From CAYYBE01 sp964470345 (GTDB lineage Bacteria; Babelota; Babeliae; Babelales; Babelaceae): a DNA stretch of 64,000 nucleotides. The notes under the pieces are model-generated. The model ran no database searches, was not told the DNA's origin, and worked only from the letters and a program-made list of their open reading frames with translations. Made by a program: the position numbers and the translations under genes. Where the stretch lies: the NCBI GenBank assembly GCA_964470345.1, contig CAYYBE010000003.1, positions 1-64,000 of the forward strand, read 5' to 3'. Of the stretch, positions 51,928 to 60,742 are shown piece by piece; within the stretch, counting starts at the first letter, position 1, and the number at the start of each line of letters is the position of its first letter.

Positions 51928-53103
51928 TTATGCTTGTGCCGGAAGAGCGATATCGTCAACGGCTTTTGGTACAGCGTGCGGTGGTTCAACGAGTATATGT
52001 GGTTGCGCAAGCGCGGGAACCGGTGCAGCCGGTGTTGCATCGTTCACATCTTCCCAGATTTTACTCTTTTCTTTGTGCTTATAACTATTATTTAAGAACT
52101 CATCAACAAATTCATTGATGTAGCGCGCATACCGTTCTGGATTATAAAAGAATGAATCAAAATGGTGACGGCCATTGGTAATCCAGAAGCGTTTATAGCC
52201 CTTAGCGGCATTATAGACATCAGTGACTGCTTCAATAGGAGCTTTCCCATCATTACGGCAGGTAATAAAGAATGCGGGGATCGAAACCTTCTCTGCTGAG
52301 GCAACCGTATTGATAGGCTCCATACAGGTATTGATGCTTGATGCATCCATCTTAGCAACTGTTTTTAAGGCTGCTTTGAGTACATCTTGGACATAGGAGT
52401 TGTACGCATAGCGTTTTAAGATATTCCTTCCCGGAAGCGCAAATTCATATCCAGCGACATTGAGCTTAAGGCGGTCGATGCTGCGTTCGATCAGTTTGTC
52501 AGTTGAATCAAAAGGGCAGTCCCAGATTGCTGCATCAAAGAGCTTTGCATGTGCCTGTGCGCGGATTGAGGAAACAGCACCCATAGAAAATCCGTAGACA
52601 ATCAAGGGAAGATCCTTAAGATCCGGTTGTGATTTGATAAACTCAACTGCTCCGATGACATCAAACATTTCCAGTGAACCAAAGGTACAAATCTGGCCGT
52701 GGGTTAGCTCGCCATGTGCTCTGAAATCAAAAGCAAATGTTGTGTATTTATCAAAAAGAAGGCGTAAGAAGCGAACATCCTCTTTGTTACACATAAATCC
52801 ATGACAGAGTAAAATAACGGCACGAGCGCCCGGTCTTCGTACAAGCATGCCTCGGCGTTCAATACGTTGGTGGGAACATTTTGAAATTTGGGAAGTAAAA
52901 CTGACCCGTTCTTCTTGAGGATCAAGCGGGTGATGTTTACTCACAAGGATACGATGTGGTTCTGGAATTTGTTGTGATAAAAATGTTTTAACGGTTTCGC
53001 CGCTGGCAACTTTACTTGCATCAGAGCCGATTTGGCGTAAAACAAGAAAGGTGGCAATTGCAACAACGCTGCCAACACAAGCGAGTGCAATTTTAGTTCT
53101 CAT
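51928..53103 (-). CDS. Membrane-anchored alpha/beta hydrolase
   Basis: The 391-residue protein has an N-terminal anchor (ALACVGSVVAIATFLVL) and an alpha/beta hydrolase domain with oxyanion HGFMCNKED, nucleophile Ser173 in YGFSMGAVSS, Asp285 in CRNDGKAP and His313/314 in NGRHHFDSF. A proline/alanine-rich tail follows. The fold covers esterases, lipases and peptidases; the substrate is unknown. It starts 14 bases after the lytic enzyme gene ends, so the two form an operon. Confidence 0.85.
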   Translation of the reverse strand: MRTKIALACVGSVVAIATFLVLRQIGSDASKVASGETVKTFLSQQIPEPHRILVSKHHPLDPQEERVSFTSQISKCSHQRIERRGMLVRRPGARAVILLCHGFMCNKEDVRFLRLLFDKYTTFAFDFRAHGELTHGQICTFGSLEMFDVIGAVEFIKSQPDLKDLPLIVYGFSMGAVSSIRAQAHAKLFDAAIWDCPFDSTDKLIERSIDRLKLNVAGYEFALPGRNILKRYAYNSYVQDVLKAALKTVAKMDASSINTCMEPINTVASAEKVSIPAFFITCRNDGKAPIEAVTDVYNAAKGYKRFWITNGRHHFDSFFYNPERYARYINEFVDEFLNNSYKHKEKSKIWEDVNDATPAAPVPALAQPHILVEPPHAVPKAVDDIALPAQA

Positions 53104-53117
53104 AGGGTTCTCTTTCG

Positions 53118-53726
53118 CTACTTACTGCGGTTTCGCACATATTTTTGAAATTGTTCAACATATACCATGTATAATTCTTTCGCACTTCGCGTCGGTTGTC
53201 CATAGGGAGAACCGGGTAATGATGCCCAAATAGGGTTCAGGAGGCCCATAATTTGTTTAAATTGTCCAAAAGAAAGAAAGCCTTTTGCAATGCGTACCAG
53301 GGCATTGTTTTCCAAAAGCAATTGTGCTGCTGCCCGGTCCTGTTCGTGAGGGCTAAAATTTTGAGCATGTATTTTACGTGCAACGCGATCCCACGTTTTT
53401 TGGAGAATTTGATAGCGTCCTGCAGCGCTTGAACAGAGCCAGTCTCCTTTGAACTCTTTGCAGATAATACGACGAGGATGGTCATTAAGATTATCAAAAT
53501 ACTGAAAGCCAAATGTTGTTTGATACCCTTGGTCATTCAAGGTTGATTCTGCATAGGCAATTGTGTCGAGAATCGCTTTGACCGAAGGGCTTTTAAGATA
53601 GAGAGCAAGTGGGTCACGGTTACCATTATCGGTAGCACCATAGGTGATAGAAACTTGGGTAAAGGTTAATAACCCAAGGATCAACAAACTCATACTTATA
53701 CTGACAAAGGTAAAAATTTTTTTCAT
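53118..53726 (-). CDS. Secreted lambda-R-like lytic transglycosylase/muramidase
   Basis: The 202-residue protein has a signal peptide (about 1-30) and a domain like the lambda endolysin R (GH104): AILDTIAYAESTL with likely catalytic Glu60, TTFGFQYFDNLNDHPRRI, SSAAGRYQILQKTWDRVA, and FSPHEQDRAAAQLL. It should cut peptidoglycan glycan strands. It is followed after 14 bases by the hydrolase gene. No holin or phage genes are near, so a domesticated cell-wall or host-lysis enzyme is likely. Confidence 0.87.
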   Translation of the reverse strand: MKKIFTFVSISMSLLILGLLTFTQVSITYGATDNGNRDPLALYLKSPSVKAILDTIAYAESTLNDQGYQTTFGFQYFDNLNDHPRRIICKEFKGDWLCSSAAGRYQILQKTWDRVARKIHAQNFSPHEQDRAAAQLLLENNALVRIAKGFLSFGQFKQIMGLLNPIWASLPGSPYGQPTRSAKELYMVYVEQFQKYVRNRSK

Positions 53727-53802
53727 GTCCGCCCCTTACTCGCCAACCATTCATATCATTACTGAGTATAGAGCGATTCTTGACAAAAAGAAATAATTTT
53801 AC

Positions 53803-53848
53803 AAAAAACCCATGACAAAAGTTTTCGTATAGAATCTTTTGTCATGGG
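53803..53848 (-). terminator. Strong intrinsic terminator of the TrxB-thioredoxin gene
   Basis: CCCATGACAAAAG (53809-53821) pairs perfectly with CTTTTGTCATGGG (53836-53848), and on the minus strand TTTTTTG follows at 53803-53808. Confidence 0.88.
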
Positions 53849-53882
53849 CTGTACTTGATAAAAAGCTTAAGTATTCAATGCT

Positions 53883-55328
53883 TTACGCGATAAACTTCTG
53901 TACAAATTCCTGAAGCTCTCGCTTGGTCATAACGGCAGTAGTCCGTCCTGCGAGCATGCCTTCATAAAAGACCAAGAAGCAGGGTACCGATGAGACAAAA
54001 AAGCGTTTCATCAGACCAGGGAGCTTTGCCCCATCAACTTTTACAAAAGTGACCGTATCTTTAAACTTACCGGCTACCGAGGCAACGGTTGGCATCATTT
54101 GCATGCAAGAAGGGCAGACAGGGGTGAAAAAGTCGACGACAACCGGCTTCTTTGATCCGATAACCCGTTGCTCAAAGTCAGCCTCACTGGTGATCTGGGA
54201 GATCTCAAGAGACTCACCTGCTTGGGGATCAAAAAAGCTTCGTTCATAATGGCTTGCTTGCACGTCAGTAAACCCATGTGCTTCAAGGAAATTGAGCGCA
54301 TCGAGTCCGGCTTTAATGCCATCACCGGAAGCGACTCCTGCTTGGCGGTAGCGGGGATCGGAAACATCTCCGGCAGCAAATACGCCATCGCGTGAGGTAC
54401 TTTGGGTATAAGGTCCTACCAGAATGTGCTTGTTCTTATCAAGCTCAAGGCTGGTCGTGAAAAGCTTCGTATTTGGTTCATGCCCAACAGCCAAAAAGAC
54501 CCCGTCGATTGGCATGTTTTCTTTAACGCCCTTTGAAAGAATATCGATGCTGGTGACGTGATGATCGTCCCCTTTGATTTCGGTAATACTGGTTTCGTAG
54601 CGAATATGTATATGTGAGTAATTCTTTAAACGGTCTTGCATGACTTTCGAAGCGCGCATTTGGCTTGTTCGTACTAATATGGTTATATGCTTTGCATTTG
54701 ATGCAAGTTGGAGCGCTTCTTCAACGGCAGAGTCACCTCCTCCAACAACAACAACATCTTTGTCTTTGTAAAAGGCAGCGTCGCAGATGGCGCACACAGA
54801 AACCCCTTGAGCCCAGTAGGTTTTTTCTCCCGGAACATTAAGCAGTTTTGAGGTAGCTCCCGTTGAGATAATCACAGAAAGTGCATAAATTTCTGTCCCT
54901 TCATCGGTCCATAGTTTGAAGGGCCAGGTTGAGAAATCAACACGTTCGATCGTTGTCTGGCTGAAAAGAGCATTAAAGGATTGTGCTTGGTCTTTGAGCC
55001 CTTGCATGATGGCAGGACCCTTGTTTTTTTTGACGGCTGGCCAATTTTCAACGTCAGTGGTTGTGGTGAGCTGGCCACCGGGTTGTCTGCCTTCAAAAAC
55101 GACCGTATGCATGTTAGCGCGTGAAGTATAGAGCGCAGCGCTTAAGCCTGCAGGTCCTGAACCGATAATGGCAACCGGGACAATATTCTTTTTATCTGCA
55201 AGCGCTTTAAGATCTATCGTTGGTTGTTTCAATGACCGTACCAAGCTCGGCATATAACGGTAAACGCAGAGAGAAACGAGTGCGATGATTCCAAGAGAAA
55301 CAAAGGAAACGAGTACTTTTTTGTTCAT
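53883..55328 (-). CDS. Membrane-anchored thioredoxin reductase-thioredoxin fusion
   Basis: The 481-residue protein starts with a membrane helix (VLVSFVSLGIIALVSLCVY), continues with a full TrxB (IIGSGPAGLSAALYTSRA, CAICDAA, VVGGGDSAVEEA, GVFAAGDVSDPRYRQAG), and ends with a thioredoxin domain (VVVDFFTPVCPSCMQMMPTV, active site CPSC rather than CGPC; SVPCFLVFYEGM). Fusion of reductase and thioredoxin gives a self-contained disulfide reductase. Basic residues on both sides of the helix leave the side of the membrane uncertain. ATG 55328 follows GGGAGC. A soluble TrxB is at 10279-11202. Confidence 0.9.
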   Translation of the reverse strand: MNKKVLVSFVSLGIIALVSLCVYRYMPSLVRSLKQPTIDLKALADKKNIVPVAIIGSGPAGLSAALYTSRANMHTVVFEGRQPGGQLTTTTDVENWPAVKKNKGPAIMQGLKDQAQSFNALFSQTTIERVDFSTWPFKLWTDEGTEIYALSVIISTGATSKLLNVPGEKTYWAQGVSVCAICDAAFYKDKDVVVVGGGDSAVEEALQLASNAKHITILVRTSQMRASKVMQDRLKNYSHIHIRYETSITEIKGDDHHVTSIDILSKGVKENMPIDGVFLAVGHEPNTKLFTTSLELDKNKHILVGPYTQSTSRDGVFAAGDVSDPRYRQAGVASGDGIKAGLDALNFLEAHGFTDVQASHYERSFFDPQAGESLEISQITSEADFEQRVIGSKKPVVVDFFTPVCPSCMQMMPTVASVAGKFKDTVTFVKVDGAKLPGLMKRFFVSSVPCFLVFYEGMLAGRTTAVMTKRELQEFVQKFIA

Positions 55329-55397
55329 GAACAGCTCCCGATACTGAAAAATTTTTAACAATCTTCCCGAGTATAGCAAAACTGTTTGCCGAAAAAA

Positions 55398-56831
55398 CTA
55401 TTTACTGATAAGTCGTTCAAGATTCATGATTGTTTTACGAACTTGATCATCAGTTTTCTTGAGCTCTTCAACCTTTTCCAGAGCATGTGAAATGGTTGAG
55501 TGATCTTTGCGTTCCAGGAAATTGCCAATTTCTCGTAATGAATGGTTGGTGTATTGTTTCATCAGATACATAGCAACGTGGCGGGCGGTTGTAAGGTCTT
55601 TATTCCGTTTGGGTGAGCGCATTTCCTGAAGGGTATAATTGAAATGGTGAGCAACTTTGGTACCAATTGCTTGCAGGTCGAGTAATACCGGCCGGCTTTC
55701 AGGTGTTCGCTGTAACACTTTTTGTGCAAGTTCAAGGGTAAGTGGTTGTTGAGTAAGTGATGCAAAGGCACATACCCGGATAAGTGCTCCTTCAAGTTCG
55801 CGTACGTTAGAAAGAATCGTTGAGGCGATATAGTCAGCGATTTCATCGCTGATGTTTTCCCCATAACTTTCAGCCTTTTTCTTAATAATAGCGATCTTTG
55901 TTTCCAAAGTTGGTGTTGAGATATCAGTAACCAGCCCCGATTCTAAGCGAGAACGAATGCGGTCGGCAAGGCCAGCAATATCGCCGGGAAGCGAATCGCT
56001 CGTAAACACAATCTGCTTTTGCATTTGATAGAGCGTGTTGAAAATATGAAAAAAGGCTTCTTGGGTACCCTCTTTTTTCGAGAGAAATTGGATATCGTCC
56101 ATTAAAAGAATATCAACATCTTTATAGCGCGCCTCAAATTGGTACATTTTGTCAAAGCGGATTGCGTTAATAAATTCATTCACAAATCGGTCGGCACTTT
56201 GATACAAAATACGCGTCGACGAATTACGTGATTTAATCTCATTGCCAATGGCATGCAACAGATGGGTTTTCCCCAGTCCCGCGCCGCCATAGATAAAAAA
56301 AGGATTGTAGAGCGTGCCCGGTTTTTCCGTAATTGCATATGCTGCTGCATAGGCCAGTGAATTGTGTGAGCCAACCACAAAACTACTAAATTGGTATTGT
56401 TGACTCACGAGCGTTCGTGGGCGAGATGAGCTTTTTACGAGTGAAGCAGGTTGGATGCTGATTGAAGGCTTTCCCTGCGCTTTTCCCATGCTCACTTGCC
56501 GTGCTGGTAATTCTTTAAAGTCGGGGGTTTGCTGCGCGGGGGTCATCGTGAAAGGCTCAGCTTTGTGAGTAAGGGGAATATCTGATTGGGTGAAGCTAAT
56601 TGAAATATATTGTTCGTTAACCAGTCGACCAAGATGTTGCTCAAAAAGAGGGGTATAGTGGCTTGTTACCCACTCTTGTATAAAGGGGTTCGGTGCTTGA
56701 AGGGTGACGACTTTGTTGATATGGTCCCAATGGCGAAAAACAATTGCTTTGAACCATGTTTCAACAACGCGGCTTCCCACTTCCTCTCGAACGATACGTA
56801 AAAATTCTTGCCAAATAATTTCGTTGTTCAC
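55398..56831 (-). CDS. dnaA: Chromosomal replication initiator DnaA
   Basis: The 477-residue protein has domain I (EFLRIVREEVGSRVVETWF), a linker, the AAA domain with Walker A YGGAGLGKTHLLHA (about 182-189), Walker B DILLMDDIQFLS, and the domain IV DNA-binding signature TTARHVAMYLMKQYTNHSLR, GNFLERKDHSTISHA. It opens the origin. No cluster of DnaA boxes was found near it by eye. rpmH and dnaN are not adjacent. It is divergent from gyrA, with tRNA-Arg and one secreted protein gene between. Confidence 0.97.
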   Translation of the reverse strand: MNNEIIWQEFLRIVREEVGSRVVETWFKAIVFRHWDHINKVVTLQAPNPFIQEWVTSHYTPLFEQHLGRLVNEQYISISFTQSDIPLTHKAEPFTMTPAQQTPDFKELPARQVSMGKAQGKPSISIQPASLVKSSSRPRTLVSQQYQFSSFVVGSHNSLAYAAAYAITEKPGTLYNPFFIYGGAGLGKTHLLHAIGNEIKSRNSSTRILYQSADRFVNEFINAIRFDKMYQFEARYKDVDILLMDDIQFLSKKEGTQEAFFHIFNTLYQMQKQIVFTSDSLPGDIAGLADRIRSRLESGLVTDISTPTLETKIAIIKKKAESYGENISDEIADYIASTILSNVRELEGALIRVCAFASLTQQPLTLELAQKVLQRTPESRPVLLDLQAIGTKVAHHFNYTLQEMRSPKRNKDLTTARHVAMYLMKQYTNHSLREIGNFLERKDHSTISHALEKVEELKKTDDQVRKTIMNLERLISK

Positions 56832-56911
56832 AGAATCTTTTTTAGGTTAAGGACTGGTAAGACGTTCACCACTGTAACAAAGACGCGGCGTTTTTTGAAG
56901 GGGAAGTTATA

Positions 56912-56985
56912 TGCGCCCGACAGGGATCGAACCTGCGACCTGCAGATTAGGAATCTACCGCTCTATCCAACTGAGCTACGGGCGC
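56912..56985 (-). tRNA. tRNA-Arg (anticodon CCU)
   Basis: The cloverleaf has acceptor GCGCCCG/CGGGCGC, D arm GCTC/GAGC, anticodon stem GTAGA/TCTGC with loop TTCCTAA (anticodon CCT), and T arm GCAGG/CCTGT with loop TTCGATC. The discriminator is A and CCA is not encoded. Confidence 0.93.
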
Positions 56986-57043
56986 TTTTTGATGGTTCAA
57001 GCATAGCCAATTTTGCCGAAAGAGTCGATCTGTTTTATTACTC

Positions 57044-57694
57044 TTATGCGCGTGGAGTAGTGGGGTGTGATTCTTGTGGATTGGTATCGCCGCCAAAGGA
57101 TATTCCGTCTTTACCCTGCATAAAGCGTACCCACGATATGTTGGTGAGATTATACCAAGTTTTGCGCGGTTTTCCGGTTAACGTCTCCCAAACTGCGACA
57201 GTGTTTGTATCAGTTCTCTGTAAGTGGTCGCCCGTAGTTCCCGTTTTTGAAACAGTTGCGAAATAGATGCCGGCAGGGTGGATTGCGAGGTCAATAATGC
57301 CGTTGGGATGTATCGCACAGGCAAGATATTTTTGTTCTTCTCGATCATAGACAAAGACGGCATACAAGTGCGATTGAGCCGATACTTCATGTTCTGCAAC
57401 GATAAACATGCACGGGTTACTTTTGCTCCATACGTAGTTGATGAGCTTGTAACCGCGGGGAAGTTTTATGTATTCATGACGTTTTTTGCTCTCTTTTTCT
57501 TGTTCTTGTTTAGAAGTGGTAACCGTGCGCGGGATATTGGTTGGGAATAATGGTACGGGCGGACGTGGTGTCAAGGCTCGTAAAATGGCCTTGTCTACTA
57601 TGTATTGAGGAGCTGCTTGCGATGCGCCGAGAGTATGTACAAACGCCAAGGCGAGTATACAGACAGCGATATACTTTGTTGAGGATAATTTCAT
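57044..57694 (-). CDS. Secreted beta-propeller-like fragment protein, unknown
   Basis: The 216-residue protein has a signal peptide (YIAVCILALAFVHTLGASQA) and a beta-rich domain with propeller-like strand patterns: LYAVFVYDREEQKYLACAI, HPNGIIDLAIHPAGIYFATV, NTVAVWETLTGKPRKTW. Only two or three blades are visible, fewer than a closed WD40 ring, so it may be a partial propeller. ATG 57694 is favoured by AAGGAA eight bases upstream; ATG 57727 is an alternative. It lies between tRNA-Arg and the divergent gyrA. Confidence 0.6.
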   Translation of the reverse strand: MKLSSTKYIAVCILALAFVHTLGASQAAPQYIVDKAILRALTPRPPVPLFPTNIPRTVTTSKQEQEKESKKRHEYIKLPRGYKLINYVWSKSNPCMFIVAEHEVSAQSHLYAVFVYDREEQKYLACAIHPNGIIDLAIHPAGIYFATVSKTGTTGDHLQRTDTNTVAVWETLTGKPRKTWYNLTNISWVRFMQGKDGISFGGDTNPQESHPTTPRA

Positions 57695-57920
57695 TGAGCG
57701 TTTCCTTTGGATGTTGAGTTCTTTCATAGTATGATTTTGGCAAAAAGCGTTGAAAAATCAAGCCTTTTTCGTCTTGTTCGTGAGATGCTTGCGTCAGGTG
57801 TTACGAGCGCGGTAGGCTAAAGCAAGTTTTTCTCATAGGTGAGCGTTCTTTTTTTAGCGCTTTGGATTATACTAAAAGTCTATATAAGAAGTTAAAGCCT
57901 TAGTGTGGTAAGAGGTTGTT

Positions 57921-60473
57921 ATGGAGCCCCAAATTCGGTCAGTCTTAATTGAACAAGAGTTACAAAAGTCGTTTCTTGATTACGCCATGTCGGTCATCGT
58001 GAGTCGTGCGATTCCCGATGTTCGTGATGGTCTTAAACCGGTGCACCGACGTGTGCTCTATACGATGAACCAATTAGGGTTCCATCATAATAAGCCCTAC
58101 CACAAGTCTGTTCGCGTGGTTGGTGATGTTTTAGGAAAGTACCACCCCCATGGTGACCAAGCGGTTTACCAGACGATGGTTGGTATGGTTCAAGATTTCT
58201 CCAAACGCTATCCATTGCTTGACGGGCAAGGTAACTGGGGTTCGGTCGATGGTGATAATGCAGCTGCTATGCGTTATACCGAAGTTCGTATGCAAAAAAT
58301 TGCTCAAGAACTTTTGGCCGATCTTGATAAAGAGACCGTTGCCTTTATACCGAACTTTGATGAGTCGACCGTTGAACCTGTCGTCTTACCAAGTAAGTTG
58401 CCGCATCTGTTAATTAATGGAACAACCGGTATTGCCGTTGGTATGGCAACTTCTATTCCTCCCCATAATTTAGGGGAAGTTGTTGATGCCTGTTTGGCCT
58501 ATCTTCATAATAGTGCCATGAGTGATGAGGAGCTTTTTGCCTTAGTGCCTGCGCCTGATTTTCCAACCGGCGGTGTGATTTGTGGTCGTGGTGGCATTGT
58601 GAAAGCCTACACAACCGGACGTGGTAATGTTATCGTTCGCGGTGCATTAACGATTGAAGAAACAAAAAAAGGCACCAGCATTATTATTACCGAATTGCCT
58701 TATCAGGTAATCAAATCTGATCTTGTTATTAAGATTGCCGATCTTGTTAAAGAAAAAGTTATTGAGGGTATCACCAATATTCGTGATGAGTCTGACCGCG
58801 AAGGTATTCGCTTGGTCGTCGAAGTCCGTCGTGGTGAAAATGCCCAAGTGATTGTTAATCAGCTCTATAAGCATACGCCGTTACAAACCTCAATCGGGAT
58901 GCTCTTTTTAGGTCTTTTAGATAATCGTCCCCTTATCTTTACGTTGCGCCAGCTCATACATGAGTTTTTGGTACACCGCGAGACAGTTATCCATAAACGT
59001 TCTGCCTTTGAGCTCAGAAAAGCACAAGCGCGTGCACATATTCTCGATGGTCTCAACATAGCGCTTAATCATATTGATGCGGTTATTACGTTGATTAAAG
59101 CTTCTGCTAATGCAGATGATGCTATTGCAGGGCTGCATAAACAATTTTCGCTCAGTGAAGAGCAAGGAAAAGCGATTCTTGAAATGCGCTTGCAGCGTTT
59201 AACCGGCCTTGAGCGGGAGAAGATCCAGCAAGAGCTTATTGAGCTTGCAAAGACCATTGAATTTTTGAAATCTATCTTAGAAAATAAAGAAAAGCTCAGA
59301 GAAGAGATTGCTAAAGAATTACGAGAAATTAAAGATACCTATGCAGACAAGCGCCGCACGCGCATTGAAGAAGCACTTGATCTGTTCAGCGAAGCAGATT
59401 TAATTCCTGATGAAGATGTTGTCGTAACATTAACACGCAAGGGATACATTAAACGTGTTCCATTGGCTGTCTATGGTGTGCAACATCGTGGTGGTAGAGG
59501 AAAGATGGGGACGGCAGATCTTGAAGAATCAGATGATGTGATTGAAGATTTGTTTGCAGCAAAAAATCATGATGAATTACTCTTCTTTACCAATTTGGGT
59601 CGTATTTATAGTCTGCCTGTGTACGAAATTCCTGAAGGGTCCCGTACGGCTAAAGGGCGCGCGGTGGTGAACCTCTTAGAGTTGAACCCTGGCGAACGTA
59701 TTGTAAAACTACTCTGTGTCCGTGACTTTGAGGGTAAATATCTTGTGATGGTAACGCTCAATGGTACCATCAAGCGTACGGAAGCATCTGCCTTTGCAAA
59801 AATTCGCAGTACCGGAATTCGTGCTCTGACACTTAATGAAGGTGACGCACTCGAATTCTGTGCATTAAGTTCTGGATCTGACTCGATTGTTCTTGCAACA
59901 AAGTTTGGTAAGGGTATTCGCTTCCAAGAAACGGAAGTACGCTCAATGGGTCGACAAGCCGCTGGCGTCATTGGAATACGTTTACAAAAAGGTGACTCGG
60001 TTGTCGGTATGCAAGTAGTAACTGATGATAAAGATGTACTCTTTGCAACGAGCCGCGGCTATGGTAAACGTGTACAGGTTGTTGATTTCCGTCTTGCTCA
60101 CCGTGGTGGCCAAGGTGTCCGCACGATTCCAACCGGTGGCCGTAATGGCATGGTTATCGGGCTTGCAGTGGTTGATGAAACCTCGCATGTCTTGCTGATC
60201 GATTCTGTTGGCAAAATTATTCGCCTCTCGTCAGAAGAAGTGCGTACGATGGGTCGCCAGGCAAAAGGTGTTCGTCTTATTCGGCTTGAAGAGAAGCAAG
60301 AGCTTTCTGCTATTGTTGTTGTTCACGCAGCACCAAGTGAAGAAGAGCTTGCTAAGCCGGTAGCGGCTCCACAGCCACGTGTTGCTCAAGAGTCTGTAGT
60401 TGTTGATGAAGTTGAAGATAACGAAGAAGAACAGGATAACGAAGATCAACGTGAGCCTGAGGACCAAGAATAA
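57921..60473 (+). CDS. gyrA: DNA gyrase subunit A
   Basis: The 850-residue protein has the active-site Tyr119 in AAMRYTEVRM, the HPHGD segment at 75-79 and the GyrA box QHRGGRGK at about 521-528, which marks gyrase rather than topoisomerase IV. Six C-terminal propeller blades follow, then a very acidic tail of about 40 residues. Positions equal to E. coli Ser83 and Asp87 are both Gln (HPHGDQAVYQT), the main quinolone contact sites. AAGAGG five bases upstream supports the start. A TATACT box lies at 57868-57873. gyrB is not here. Confidence 0.96.
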   Translation: MEPQIRSVLIEQELQKSFLDYAMSVIVSRAIPDVRDGLKPVHRRVLYTMNQLGFHHNKPYHKSVRVVGDVLGKYHPHGDQAVYQTMVGMVQDFSKRYPLLDGQGNWGSVDGDNAAAMRYTEVRMQKIAQELLADLDKETVAFIPNFDESTVEPVVLPSKLPHLLINGTTGIAVGMATSIPPHNLGEVVDACLAYLHNSAMSDEELFALVPAPDFPTGGVICGRGGIVKAYTTGRGNVIVRGALTIEETKKGTSIIITELPYQVIKSDLVIKIADLVKEKVIEGITNIRDESDREGIRLVVEVRRGENAQVIVNQLYKHTPLQTSIGMLFLGLLDNRPLIFTLRQLIHEFLVHRETVIHKRSAFELRKAQARAHILDGLNIALNHIDAVITLIKASANADDAIAGLHKQFSLSEEQGKAILEMRLQRLTGLEREKIQQELIELAKTIEFLKSILENKEKLREEIAKELREIKDTYADKRRTRIEEALDLFSEADLIPDEDVVVTLTRKGYIKRVPLAVYGVQHRGGRGKMGTADLEESDDVIEDLFAAKNHDELLFFTNLGRIYSLPVYEIPEGSRTAKGRAVVNLLELNPGERIVKLLCVRDFEGKYLVMVTLNGTIKRTEASAFAKIRSTGIRALTLNEGDALEFCALSSGSDSIVLATKFGKGIRFQETEVRSMGRQAAGVIGIRLQKGDSVVGMQVVTDDKDVLFATSRGYGKRVQVVDFRLAHRGGQGVRTIPTGGRNGMVIGLAVVDETSHVLLIDSVGKIIRLSSEEVRTMGRQAKGVRLIRLEEKQELSAIVVVHAAPSEEELAKPVAAPQPRVAQESVVVDEVEDNEEEQDNEDQREPEDQE

Positions 60474-60510
60474 GATCCTCTTGTAGGTTTTACAAAACGT
60501 TTATTATAGG

Positions 60511-60540
60511 AGAGAGGGGCTAATAAGCTCCTCTCTTTTT
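60511..60540 (+). terminator. Intrinsic terminator of gyrA
   Basis: AGAGAGGGGCT, loop AATA, AGCTCCTCTCT (one G-U pair) followed by TTTTT. Confidence 0.85.
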
Positions 60541-60619
60541 AAGACAGTTTTTAGGGCCCACACATAATACGGGTCTCTTTTTGTTTGAAATATTGATAGA
60601 ATTTTTATTGAGATGGGGT

Positions 60620-60700
60620 AAAGGGGCGATCAGCCCCTTTATTAAAAAATGTTCTTTTCTGATTAGCCATGCAAAGCATGGCGGGGTGCGCAAAGCGCAC
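60620..60700 (+). promoter_or_regulatory. Three successive perfect hairpins in the dprA leader
   Basis: AAAGGGGC-GATCA-GCCCCTTT (60620-60640), GCCATGC-AAA-GCATGGC (60666-60682) and GTGCGC-AAA-GCGCAC (60686-60700) lie in a row before dprA. The first could end transcription from upstream. The role of the other two is unknown. Confidence 0.55.
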
Positions 60701-60742
60701 TGTTTTGCTGAGAGCGTTAACGTAATCATGGAGATGCAACAA

